From: Rhodococcus erythropolis NBRC 15567
Lineage (GTDB): Bacteria; Actinomycetota; Actinomycetes; Mycobacteriales; Mycobacteriaceae
Direction: 5' to 3'
Assembly (NCBI RefSeq): GCF_001552595.1
Contig: NZ_BCRM01000013.1
Location: 26,018 to 90,017, forward strand
DNA: 64,000 nucleotides
Shown: in pieces, positions 16,116 to 24,899 of the stretch
Numbering within the stretch: the stretch's first letter is position 1
Layout of the letters: each line of letters starts with the position of its first letter
The notes under the pieces: generated by a model
The model's database searches: none
The model's input: the letters and a program-made list of their open reading frames with translations, nothing else
What the model was told of the DNA's origin: nothing
Translations under genes and position numbers: made by a program

Positions 16116-17575
16116 TTCTGTGCCTCCACGACGAGCCTTCCGAGTGACTGGAGCATACCTAGATCCTTGTACTGAGATTCGCTGTCCACAGTCGATATCC
16201 GGCCTCTGAGTAGAACGGCCAAGGTGTTGCTTCCATTCGAAGCCATTGATGGTTTCGGTTCGGGGAACAAGGCATTCGGTTCATGATTGTCCACTGTCAA
16301 GAGTGTGACGCGTTGTGCGGCACCGTCGCCGCGTGTCCACACGAAATTGAGGTTGCTCCAGGTGAGTAGGAGGGAGTCGTCGACAACTGTGTACATTTCC
16401 GCGACGACTCCACGACTCAACTCGACTCGTACGGTGGGGCTGACACGTGCGTTCTGGAGATCATAAGTTGTATTGCTCGGATAGACAGACAGAGTAGACG
16501 GGCGACGCACTTGAACAACGTCCATTTGGACAGTGCGTGGGCGCATCTGGGTGTCCCAGGCAGGATTGGGCGTATCAGCACGAATCGTCTGGCGAGTGAG
16601 TGCCGAAGTGGAACCGAAGTATTTTCTCGGCCAATCGTATTCGTTGGTCGAGATTTCACGCCAACCAGCGGGGACGATGAGGCGTGGATCAGCAGTCGCC
16701 GGCGGGCCTACCGAGACCGGAACGCCCTGAGCGGTGGGCACCGGCGTAAAGAACATCACGATCGCCGCGGCGAACACCACCAGGATCGTCCAGTTGCTGG
16801 TCGACGTCGAAGGATTCCGGAGCGGACGCTCGAACGGCTTCCATGACCTTCCACGTCGCTCGTACAGGTAGAAGAACCCGCCTACCAGTAAAGCGCTACC
16901 TAGTGCTGGTAGCAGCTGGATGCTGAACAAGGGTGCAGTCGGGTACTGACGGGAGAGATAGTAGACCAAGGCGGCACCCAGGACGGACGAGCCGACGAAC
17001 CCGGCGAATCCTCGTCTCCAGGTCCTACTGACGGCGATCGTCGTTGCGGCCGAAGCGACCAGCACCATGATGATGCTGTAGTCGAATCGAGTGCCGCCGA
17101 GTTCAGTCGCCAGCGTGCGGTAGATGAGCGGCGCCAGGACGATCGGAACAACCCAGATTGCCCAGTAGCGGTTCACCGGACGCAGCCCGAACATGAGAAC
17201 CGCTGCGCTCCAGACGAATACCCAAGCCGCGATTACATCGATATGCATCAGTTCATAGTTCTCGGCAAAACGTGGCATGAGGAGTGCCTGTAAACCCAGA
17301 GAGACAAGTAAGCCGATACCGCCGACAATCTTGTCCGTCTCGCGGTCGTGGATCGGAAGGTCCGGGCCTCGCCGCAAATCTGTTCCGACGGCGGCTATCA
17401 GGCAGAGCAAGGGGAGGACAAAAACGTATCCGATGGCGGTACCGCTCGCGGTGCTCCTCCACAAATTGGTCCAGGTAGGCCAGAAAGCAAAGATTGTCGC
17501 GGCTGCAATCATCAGCCAACGTACTGTGAGGCGGGGGATAATTCCCGACTGCGTGCGTAGGTCGCGAATCTTCAA
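16109..17575 (-). CDS. polytopic membrane protein with C-terminal soluble domain
   Basis: This 488-residue protein has a TTG start with AGGAC upstream. About 9-10 helices fill residues 18-300, and a ~190-residue extracytoplasmic domain follows. The first helices (FWPTWTNLWRSTASGTAIGY, VFVLPLLCLIAAV) recall exosortase N-termini, and the C-terminal domain (PAGWREISTNEYDWPRKYFG) recalls EpsI. The exosortase catalytic Cys/Arg/His set is not evident, so I do not call it one. Overlap with the GT2 gene makes a two-gene operon and suggests a partner in export or modification of that glycan. Confidence 0.5.
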   Translation of the reverse strand: MKIRDLRTQSGIIPRLTVRWLMIAAATIFAFWPTWTNLWRSTASGTAIGYVFVLPLLCLIAAVGTDLRRGPDLPIHDRETDKIVGGIGLLVSLGLQALLMPRFAENYELMHIDVIAAWVFVWSAAVLMFGLRPVNRYWAIWVVPIVLAPLIYRTLATELGGTRFDYSIIMVLVASAATTIAVSRTWRRGFAGFVGSSVLGAALVYYLSRQYPTAPLFSIQLLPALGSALLVGGFFYLYERRGRSWKPFERPLRNPSTSTSNWTILVVFAAAIVMFFTPVPTAQGVPVSVGPPATADPRLIVPAGWREISTNEYDWPRKYFGSTSALTRQTIRADTPNPAWDTQMRPRTVQMDVVQVRRPSTLSVYPSNTTYDLQNARVSPTVRVELSRGVVAEMYTVVDDSLLLTWSNLNFVWTRGDGAAQRVTLLTVDNHEPNALFPEPKPSMASNGSNTLAVLLRGRISTVDSESQYKDLGMLQSLGRLVVEAQKW

Positions 17576-18425
17576 GATATGTAGTCCTATTCGAACTGGT
17601 CGTCTACTCCGGCCGTGTCGGCTGCAGCGAGGTTGTGTCAGCGAACCCGACTTTTGTCGACCTTACGTGATCGATCGCAAGGTGCGAATCCGCACACCGG
17701 CCGATGCGGAATGGCCGAAGCCGGGTAAGAATCTCACATATTGAGACGAAGGAAAAATTTCTTTTCGGGGCCGGTTAGTTGCGAACTGGACGAGCGACCT
17801 GTTCTTGTTCTGATGTTGATGCCTGTATCAGCAAGGGCTGTAGTGCTATTCGCCTTCGAATTGCACATCGAAACGGCAATAGGGACCAAGATCCCTGTCG
17901 GGGACGTAGGTCCCCAACGGCGCAGGCACCTTCTGTCGGCGAAAGTCATAGCGTTGGTTACCAATGGAAATGATCCTCTGTTCAGGCGGTATCGGTAATG
18001 TGGTGCCCTGTGGCAACCGCCTACTGGCGAGTAAGGTCCTCCCGTTTGCCGCACTTTCGTTGAAGTAACGCGATAGTTGCTTCTGAATCGATCTCTCGTC
18101 CAGTTGTTCCAGTCGATCCGCCGCCGAAGGGCGAGAGGCAAAGCGCTTGCGCTGCGGCCATATTGGAATAGGTGGGGGTGTGGGCGGCTACAGGCCTGAA
18201 CTGGGATGACTTTGCGTTTGATCCTGCGCTCGGACAGTGCTGCAATGTAATCCAATCGGAGCGTGAGAGCGTTCCGATTCTCGAACAATTGCACTCTTCG
18301 GATCGAAGCGAGCAATTTGCTGTTCCAGTGGATTGCTCAAATCTGGTGAATCACGCTCAACACCTGTCAACGACACACGGATTCAACGACACACGGATTC
18401 CACGAATGAGGAAGGGACTGATCAC
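17576..18425. promoter_or_regulatory. 850-bp leader/promoter region before EPS locus A
   Basis: No convincing gene is seen; the two-strand ORFs here look random. Inverted repeats include AGGGA-N6-TCCCT (17881-17896) and GGGGAC-GTAG-GTCCCC (17900-17915), adjacent to each other. The region is AT-richer than its flanks and separates divergent polysaccharide genes, so it probably carries the locus A promoter and a long 5' leader. No known riboswitch consensus was recognised. Confidence 0.45.
18367..18398. repeat. 16-bp perfect tandem duplication
   Basis: TCAACGACACACGGAT occurs twice head to tail, ending about 10 bp before the ribosome site of the locus A initiating transferase. Confidence 0.85.
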
Positions 18426-19946
18426 GTGACGGCGCTCGACGTGTCCACACTGGGCAAGACCAAGCACACGCTTCCCCGCGCAGTGCCCGACCTCCGCCGC
18501 GGATCGACTTCTCGGAGGGAATGGGAAACGGCATACCGCAGAAGGCTGTTCCTGGGCGATTCGGTGATCATCGTGGCGACGGTTTTTCTGGCTCAATGGC
18601 TACGATTCGGCGGAGACGGCCGTGCGGTAAGCCCCGGAATCCTCGGGCAACTCAGCTACACCGGTGTGTCAATTGCATTGGCGGCGATGTGGTTATCGTC
18701 TTTGGGGATCTTCCGCACTCGCTCGATTCGTGTGATCGGCAGCGGCCCCGAGGAGTACAGACGAATCTTCGTCGCGACAGTTCGCCTCTTCGGTCTCATT
18801 GCGATTGTCAGCTTGCTGTTGCAGTTGGACATCGCACGGCTCTATCTGGCCTTCGCATTTCCGGTCGGTCTGACCGCACTGATGGCGAGCCGCTGGATCT
18901 GGCGAAAGGTGATCGCGCGGAAGCGGTCTCGCGGCGATTTTCAGACGTCCGTCTTGGTCGTGGGAAGCCCGGTTGCAGTCAAGAAAATGGCCCAGACCTT
19001 CGAACGAGCTCCCGGTGACGGGTACCGGGTAGTGGGCGTCTGCCAACCCAGTCAACTAGGACGTCGCGACAGAGTCATAGTGGTCGACGGCAACGAAATA
19101 CCGGTCCTAGGCGACGAGCACGACGTGACCGACGCACTCGATTTGGTCGGTGCCGATGCGGTGGCGGTTACGGCGACGGAACACCTCGGCTACGACGGTA
19201 TGCGGAAACTGGCCTGGGATCTGGAGTGTAAGGACGTCGATCTTGTTGTGGCACCGGGAATCCTGGATGTTTCCGGTCCGCGACTGTCGATGCGGCCGGT
19301 GGCGGGCCTTCCACTGATTCACGTCGAACGTCCGCGATACCATGGTGCTCAACGGTTCGCCAAGACAGCCTTCGACGTCGTTTTCGCATCTGTCATTCTC
19401 ATTTTGATCAGTCCCGTTTTGATCGTGACGGCCTTGGCAGTCAAGTTCACCAGTCGGGGTCCTGTGCTCTATCGGTCGGAGCGAATGGGATTGGACGGGG
19501 TTCCCTTTCCGATGCTGAAGTTCCGATCGATGGTTCAGAACGCAGATACGCAGGTCGACAGCCTGCTGTCGGATAACGAGGGCGCCGGCGTCCTGTTCAA
19601 GATGCGTGACGATCCTCGGGTTACCAAGGTGGGGCGCGTCATTCGAAAGTTTTCGATTGACGAGTTGCCTCAGTTCGTCAATGTGCTCCGTCGCGAGATG
19701 AGCGTAGTTGGCCCGAGACCGCCGTTGAGGCGCGAGGTAGAGGCATACGACGGGGCCGTCAAAAGGCGACTGCTGGTCAAACCGGGTATCACCGGTTTGT
19801 GGCAGGTGAGCGGGCGCTCGGATCTTTCGTGGGAAGAAACCGTTCGGCTGGATCTGTCCTATGTCGACAACTGGTCGATGGTCGGGGACGTGATGATCGT
19901 CGTGAAGACGCTCAAAGCCGTAATGGCTAGTGACGGCGCATACTGA
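18426..19946 (+). CDS. WbaP-type polyprenyl glycosylphosphotransferase, locus A
   Basis: This enzyme starts an EPS repeat unit by moving a sugar-1-phosphate to undecaprenyl phosphate. GTG 18426 has GAGGAAGGG 9 nt upstream (506 residues) and aligns with the start of the paralog at 33181. Four N-terminal helices (~35-135) and a Rossmann-like middle precede the bacterial sugar transferase domain (~310-506): KFRSMVQNAD, FSIDELPQFVNVL, SVVGPRPPLRREVE, GLWQVSGRSDLSW and LDLSYVDNW. First gene of locus A. The sugar is probably Gal or Glc, undetermined. Confidence 0.93.
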   Translation: MTALDVSTLGKTKHTLPRAVPDLRRGSTSRREWETAYRRRLFLGDSVIIVATVFLAQWLRFGGDGRAVSPGILGQLSYTGVSIALAAMWLSSLGIFRTRSIRVIGSGPEEYRRIFVATVRLFGLIAIVSLLLQLDIARLYLAFAFPVGLTALMASRWIWRKVIARKRSRGDFQTSVLVVGSPVAVKKMAQTFERAPGDGYRVVGVCQPSQLGRRDRVIVVDGNEIPVLGDEHDVTDALDLVGADAVAVTATEHLGYDGMRKLAWDLECKDVDLVVAPGILDVSGPRLSMRPVAGLPLIHVERPRYHGAQRFAKTAFDVVFASVILILISPVLIVTALAVKFTSRGPVLYRSERMGLDGVPFPMLKFRSMVQNADTQVDSLLSDNEGAGVLFKMRDDPRVTKVGRVIRKFSIDELPQFVNVLRREMSVVGPRPPLRREVEAYDGAVKRRLLVKPGITGLWQVSGRSDLSWEETVRLDLSYVDNWSMVGDVMIVVKTLKAVMASDGAY

Positions 19947-20098
19947 TCCGTTCAGTCAGTCTTTCGTATTCGTATTCGTATCGCGAATCCGATTCGCCAT
20001 TCCCGGCGAACTCTGCCTGGGATCCGAAGTAAGGGAACTGCGCAATGCACACTGGCCAATCGGTGGTGCTCGATGAGAACTTTGGGGGAGCAGGCTCG

Positions 20099-21220
20099 AT
20101 GTCATCAACAAAATACTCGATGTATTTGGCGGTGATTCCAACCTATCGGAATCCGTGCATCGAGGTGTTGCGTGAGATGGAAGAAGGAAATCTCGATATT
20201 CTCGCTTCGGACTACGGGCTGGATTCCACGGTGCGAACTGGCATCGACAAGGATTTCTACGACCGCGTTCGACGGATCGGAATCTTCGGTGACAAGGTTC
20301 TTCTTCAGGTGGGTTCTTGGAAAAATCCGCTTTCCGCGTCCGTGACTATCCTGGATTTGAATCCCCGTAGTCTCACATCGTGGAGTATTTTGGTCCTTCG
20401 ACGAATAGCGCGTCGCCGTACTCTTCTTTGGGGCCATTTGCATCCCAGGCAAGGTTCTTCGTCGAAGACGGCTTTCCTTCGGCGAACGATGCGCCGCTTG
20501 TCTCAGGGGACCATTCTTTACGGGTACGCCAGTGTGGTCCCAGCCAAGCTCGAGGTTCCAGGCCAACCAGTTTGGGTTGCACCCAATTCTTTGTACAAAC
20601 GCGCTGACATCAACGCTGGTAACATCGGCGAATCGCGTAGATCAATTGTCTATGTCGGCCGATTGGTTGCCGAGAAGAACGTCGATCAATTGGTTCCAGC
20701 TTTCCACCGATCGGGCCTCGTAGACGAGGGTGCCGTGTTGGAAATCGTGGGTTTCGGCAATGCGGTGGAAACGATAGAACGGCAAATTATCGATTTAGGT
20801 CTGGAAGAGTCCGTTGTGGTACACGGTCGCATTGAAAGTCCGATCGAACTTGCTGAAATCTACGCACGCTCAATCATGTCGATCTCTCCCGGATACGTCG
20901 GGTTGAGTGTCACTCAGAGTTTGGGATTCGGAGTCCCGATGCTGTACCCCGAGGACGCCCCGCACGCCCCCGAGATCGAACTTGCTGCTGTCGGTCCTAT
21001 GCAGAGTTACTCACCGACGACCGAGGAGTCGCTGGCTGCGGCGCTGCGAGACTACTTCCTGCATCTTGTCTCCAATCCCGTTCCAGCGGAGAAAGTTTCA
21101 GCGAAGGTCGGGGATCTCTATTCCGCCGAAACCATGGCATCGGGGATCTCTGCTGCGTTGCGAGGTCAGGTCGTCGAATTCGACAATGAGGGATGGCCCA
21201 AGGAGATGGTCGTACGATGA
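20099..21220 (+). CDS. GT4-family glycosyltransferase, locus A
   Basis: Starting at ATG 20099, 8 nt after GGGGGAG, gives 373 residues; ATG 20045 is an upstream alternative. The C-terminal half is a GT-B donor domain: SIVYVGRLVAEKNVDQLV (about 190), GAVLEIVGFGNAVETIE, VHGRIESPIELAEIYA and SPGYVGLSVTQSLGFGVPML. The last replaces the usual E-x7-E with a V/Q-containing version, so it is somewhat divergent. It probably adds the second or third sugar. Its stop overlaps the next start (ATGA). Confidence 0.8.
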   Translation: MSSTKYSMYLAVIPTYRNPCIEVLREMEEGNLDILASDYGLDSTVRTGIDKDFYDRVRRIGIFGDKVLLQVGSWKNPLSASVTILDLNPRSLTSWSILVLRRIARRRTLLWGHLHPRQGSSSKTAFLRRTMRRLSQGTILYGYASVVPAKLEVPGQPVWVAPNSLYKRADINAGNIGESRRSIVYVGRLVAEKNVDQLVPAFHRSGLVDEGAVLEIVGFGNAVETIERQIIDLGLEESVVVHGRIESPIELAEIYARSIMSISPGYVGLSVTQSLGFGVPMLYPEDAPHAPEIELAAVGPMQSYSPTTEESLAAALRDYFLHLVSNPVPAEKVSAKVGDLYSAETMASGISAALRGQVVEFDNEGWPKEMVVR

Positions 21221-21774
21221 GCAACCGATCACGCCTACCGTCAGGTGTCAGGCGAGCCCTTCGCGGAATTATGAATGGACTCGCAATATCGAACGGGAAT
21301 GTTTCAGTAGGGCGCGACTTCAACGCCGGCCGTGGAGCTATCATCAGTGCGCCTCACCGACTGAATATCGGCGATAATGTCAGTGTCGGACCCCGAACCG
21401 TTATTCAGGTAGACGGCTCCATCGGATCCCACGTCATGATCGGAATGAACGTCTACATCGTGGGGCGCGAAGACCACGCGATCGACGAGGTGGGTATTCC
21501 GATGCTCGCGTCGACGTGGGTGGGGGACCGTCAGCCTGGTGCCCGCGATTCTGTCGAAATTGGAACAGACGTATGGATAGGCGCCTGTTCGGTGATATTG
21601 AGCGGTGTGAAGATCGGTGACGGTGCGGTTATCGGAGCCGGTTCGGTCGTGACGAACGACGTCGAGAGTTTCTCGGTGAATGTCGGAGTTCCGGCACGGA
21701 AAGTCGCCGAACGATTCGAGAGTGACACGCAGAGAAGTGCACACCTGCAAGCTGTGCACGGACTGCCGTCCTGA
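21217..21774 (+). CDS. hexapeptide-repeat acyltransferase, locus A
   Basis: This 185-residue left-handed beta-helix protein contains imperfect [LIV]-G-x4 hexapeptides: LNIGDNVSVGPRTVIQ, IGSHVMIGMNVYIVG, VEIGTDVWIGACSVILSGVKIGDGAVIGAGSVV and NVGVPARKV. The HAIDE segment supplies the usual active-site His of the WbbJ/LacA-like family. It probably O-acetylates a sugar of the locus A polymer using acetyl-CoA. ATG 21217 overlaps the upstream TGA. Confidence 0.85.
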   Translation: MSNRSRLPSGVRRALRGIMNGLAISNGNVSVGRDFNAGRGAIISAPHRLNIGDNVSVGPRTVIQVDGSIGSHVMIGMNVYIVGREDHAIDEVGIPMLASTWVGDRQPGARDSVEIGTDVWIGACSVILSGVKIGDGAVIGAGSVVTNDVESFSVNVGVPARKVAERFESDTQRSAHLQAVHGLPS

Positions 21775-21800
21775 GTTAGCTGAAAAGGGAAATGAGCACG

Positions 21801-23081
21801 ATGGATAATCAGGGAAATAAAATCCTGATCGTGGGAATCAACTATTCTCCTGAGCCAACCGGTATCGCTCCGTACACGGAGGGTTTGGCAAATGCGATAG
21901 CGGATGCCGGTGCTGACGTCAGGGTAGTGACAGGGTATCCGCACTATCCATTCTGGCGAAAGATGGATGGCTTCTCAGGTCTGTCCTCCGTAGAGCAGTC
22001 GGAAAATCTGACGGTTCAAAGACTTCGTCATTACATCCCTCGGAATCCCAGCTTCCTGCGAAGAATTCTGATGGAGGCAAGTTTCGCTTTGAGAGCGACC
22101 TGGGCGACTCTTTTCCATCGAGCAGACCTCATACTGTGTTTAAGTCCTACACTTTTGTCCTCGGCGGCATTTGTCATCAGGACCAGGCTCCTTCGGTCGC
22201 GCACACCCGTGGTGCTGTGGGTGCAGGACTTCTACGGACTGGGCGCGTCCGAGACCGGTCAGCTGAGCGGAGGCCTGTCGTCTCTCGTTGATCGAGCCGA
22301 ATCCTGGATCTTGCGAAAGTCCGATCACGTCGTCGTGATCCATCCGCGGTTCGCGAAGCATGCTCAGGACAACCTCGGAGTCGACTCGAGCAGCGTCACA
22401 GTCATCAGGAACTGGACCCACCTGGATCTCTCCCAGTCTGCCTGCACCCGAGAAGATTCGCGAAAGCGATTGGGCTGGGGGCCGGAACAGAAGATAGTTC
22501 TGCATGCCGGCAATATGGGTGCCAAGCAAGGGCTCGAGAACGTAGTGGACGCCGCGCGTTTACTTGGGCCGCGGCAGTCCGACATCAAATTCGTGCTGAT
22601 GGGGGATGGGAATCAGCGGGCCCATCTCGAAGAGCTGTCCGAGGGATGCACCGGGATCGAATTCATGGATCCTGTTGGCGGCGAGGACTTCACCGATGTG
22701 CTGCGAGCAGCGGACGCACTACTTCTCAACGAGTTGGCCGATCTTCGCAGTATGGCCGTTCCGAGCAAACTCACATCGTATTTCGCTTCAGGGGTACCCG
22801 TCGTCGCGGCTACGTCTTCGGACAGTGCCTCCGGCGAGGAGATCGCCCTGTCCGGGGCGGGAGTACGTGTTGACGCCGGAAATCCGGAAGCATTGGTACG
22901 TGAAATAGAGATGCTGGTATCCGACCCCGTCCGTGCCGCTCAACTCGCGCGAAGCGGGGGGGAGTACGTGCACGAAACCTTGTCTCCCGGCTCTGCCACC
23001 ACGGCGTTCGGTGACCTCTTCGACGGACTCATCAATCGAGACAGTTTGCCGACTCGACCGACGCAAGCCCGAGCGCGATGA
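21801..23081 (+). CDS. WcaI-like GT4 glycosyltransferase, locus A
   Basis: This 426-residue GT-B enzyme begins GNKILIVGINYSPEPTGIAPY, with RVVTGYPHYPFW close behind; this N-terminus marks the WcaI (colanic acid) group. The donor side has LHAGNMGAKQGLENVVDAA, IEFMDPVGGEDFTDVLRAAD and PSKLTSYFASGVPVVA. ATG 21801 is better spaced from AAGGGA than ATG 21792. WcaI-type enzymes transfer a sugar from a nucleotide donor, often fucose in colanic acid; here a role on GDP-fucose made by Gmd/Fcl is plausible but unproven. Confidence 0.85.
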   Translation: MDNQGNKILIVGINYSPEPTGIAPYTEGLANAIADAGADVRVVTGYPHYPFWRKMDGFSGLSSVEQSENLTVQRLRHYIPRNPSFLRRILMEASFALRATWATLFHRADLILCLSPTLLSSAAFVIRTRLLRSRTPVVLWVQDFYGLGASETGQLSGGLSSLVDRAESWILRKSDHVVVIHPRFAKHAQDNLGVDSSSVTVIRNWTHLDLSQSACTREDSRKRLGWGPEQKIVLHAGNMGAKQGLENVVDAARLLGPRQSDIKFVLMGDGNQRAHLEELSEGCTGIEFMDPVGGEDFTDVLRAADALLLNELADLRSMAVPSKLTSYFASGVPVVAATSSDSASGEEIALSGAGVRVDAGNPEALVREIEMLVSDPVRAAQLARSGGEYVHETLSPGSATTAFGDLFDGLINRDSLPTRPTQARAR

Positions 23082-23617
23082 CACACCCGCAGCTCTCCCT
23101 CGGTGAATTCACCGGGGCAGGATACGACAAGGGACGTCCGGCATCAGTGCAGGTCGCCTGGCTCGCGGTGGCACCACTGTTCCGGGCCTGGTTCGTGCCG
23201 GCACGCATACGAGTTGCCATTCTCAGACTGTTCGGCGCTCAGATCGGTGATGCAGTCCTGATTCGGCACGGCGTGAAGATCCATTGGCCGTGGAAACTGT
23301 CGATCGGTGATAACACTTGGGTGGGTGAGGGAGCATGGATCCTCAATCTCGAACCGGTGAGTATCGGGTCGAACAGTTGTGTCTCGCAGGACGTCTTTCT
23401 GTGCGCGGGCAGTCACAGCAGAAAGTCACGGACTTTCGAGTTCGACAACGGACCGATCGTCATCGGCGACGGAGTGTGGATTGCGGCCAGGTCCACAATT
23501 CTCCGTGGCACGTCGGTCGGTGACCACTCGGTTATCGGCGCAAATTGCCTTGTTACATCTGATGTTCCGGCGAGTTCGATCGTCCGCGCCCCGGTTTCGT
23601 CGATCGGACGACCATGA
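23078..23617 (+). CDS. WcaF-like acetyltransferase, locus A
   Basis: This 179-residue hexapeptide transferase overlaps the WcaI-like gene by 4 bp. It has WKLSIGDNTWVGEGAWILN, VSIGSNSCVSQDVFLCAGSH, IVIGDGVWIAARSTILRG and VGDHSVIGANCLVTSDV. The SHS/HS active-site region and the early VRIAILRLFGAQIG block fit WcaF, the colanic-acid fucosyl acetyltransferase. The adjacent WcaI-WcaF pair supports acetylation of the sugar added by the preceding enzyme. Confidence 0.85.
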   Translation: MTHPQLSLGEFTGAGYDKGRPASVQVAWLAVAPLFRAWFVPARIRVAILRLFGAQIGDAVLIRHGVKIHWPWKLSIGDNTWVGEGAWILNLEPVSIGSNSCVSQDVFLCAGSHSRKSRTFEFDNGPIVIGDGVWIAARSTILRGTSVGDHSVIGANCLVTSDVPASSIVRAPVSSIGRP

Positions 23618-23678
23618 AGGGCGCACGACCGCGCTGCGCCGGGGTTCCGCACTCGTTCGAGTGCCCGGGTGGTGGAAC

Positions 23679-24899
23679 ATGAAGGTGATGACGAACCCCC
23701 TGGTGGTTCAGTTCACGGGAATCGCCGGCGGACGTCTTGTCGGTGCGTTGATTCAGGCACTGAGTATGGTCCTACTCGCGCGTATCTCCGGTCCGTCCGG
23801 CTTTGGAATCTTCGCTGCGGCTTATGGTGTCGGACTGGTGCTTCAGACCATTCTGAACTTCGGGTTCACCCCATTTCTGGTTCGGATCCGTGCGTTGGGT
23901 GACCAGGACCCCCTCATCGCGTCGACCTTGGAGTTCTCGCGCCGCGCCAACCTGGCCGTTGGTGCATTGCTGGCATTTACCGCGGCGGTAGCCGCGGTCT
24001 TCGAGCCGAAGCTTTGGTTCGTAGTGCCGTTGACAGCTTGGGTTGTTCTGGACAATTACGTCGAGACGCTGCTCTCGCTACCACTCGCTGACGGGAATAC
24101 CTGGCAGAACGCGGTGTCGTTGCTCCTCCGGCGAGCACTTGCTCTCGTTTTTGTTGCGGCGGCTTGGCTCGCAGGAGCCGACGCAGTGTTCTGGTATTCC
24201 GTGGGCCTCGCGTTCTCTTCGATGATCGCTGTCTTCGTGGCCATTCGGCTCGGACCGGCGATCACTCGTGTCAGATCGAGACGCTCGTACAAGTCGATCA
24301 TCGGCAAGTCTTCGCACTTCTGGTTGAATTCCGTTGCTACTCAGACGCGCAACTTCGACGTACTGCTGGTTGGACTTGTCACGTCGCCGGCCGTGTCCGG
24401 AATCTACGGCGTGACGAGTCGTATCACCACGCCGTTGCGGCTGATTCCCACATCATTTGCGGCAGTTCTCATGCCGGCGGCGGCGCGCTCGACGACCGGG
24501 CGAATCACCCAGGGCATTCTGCGACCCGCGATGTACGTATGCATCGCAAGCGCGGTGATCTTCGGTGTGATCGCAGCTGCCATACCTGTGCTCGTTCCAC
24601 CGATTTTGGGCGATGCGTACGTAGACGCGGTACCGGTAATGCAGGTCGTCTGCTTCAGTTTGATCTTCGCAGCGATCTCGTCCCAATTGAATGCGATTCT
24701 GCAAGGTACGGGCAGAGTTGAAATTGTCTCCTACATAACGGTTGTGAGCACCTTGATCTGCCTCGTCGGAATCGTGCTTGCTGCCCCCCGTTACGGGGCG
24801 CTCGGAGCGGGGTGGTCGCTCTCGCTCAGCTATGTACTTCAAACCGCATTGCTGACCTGTGTCGTTGTCGTTGCAATGAGGAGGGATCCCCATGCGTAG
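23679..24899 (+). CDS. Wzx-like polysaccharide flippase, locus A
   Basis: From ATG 23679 this is a 406-residue protein with about 12 helices, starting FTGIAGGRLVGALIQALSMV and LLARISGPSGFGIFAAAYGV, a classic MATE/Wzx N-terminus. A conserved-type loop, SSHFWLNSVATQTRNFDVLL, sits near helix 7. It would flip lipid-linked repeat units to the outer face. GTG 23661 and ATG 23688 are other possible starts. Longer upstream extensions would overlap the WcaF gene and have no membrane pattern. Its 3' end overlaps the pyruvyl transferase gene by 8 bp. Confidence 0.85.
   Translation: MKVMTNPLVVQFTGIAGGRLVGALIQALSMVLLARISGPSGFGIFAAAYGVGLVLQTILNFGFTPFLVRIRALGDQDPLIASTLEFSRRANLAVGALLAFTAAVAAVFEPKLWFVVPLTAWVVLDNYVETLLSLPLADGNTWQNAVSLLLRRALALVFVAAAWLAGADAVFWYSVGLAFSSMIAVFVAIRLGPAITRVRSRRSYKSIIGKSSHFWLNSVATQTRNFDVLLVGLVTSPAVSGIYGVTSRITTPLRLIPTSFAAVLMPAAARSTTGRITQGILRPAMYVCIASAVIFGVIAAAIPVLVPPILGDAYVDAVPVMQVVCFSLIFAAISSQLNAILQGTGRVEIVSYITVVSTLICLVGIVLAAPRYGALGAGWSLSLSYVLQTALLTCVVVVAMRRDPHA

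Noticed and set aside
16109..17575. Exosortase call for the polytopic protein
   Set aside because: The first helices resemble exosortases, but the catalytic Cys/Arg/His set is not evident, so only a membrane-protein call is made.
17880..18000. Riboswitch (c-di-GMP or c-di-AMP type) in the locus A leader
   Set aside because: No consensus aptamer segments were recognised; only short palindromes are visible.
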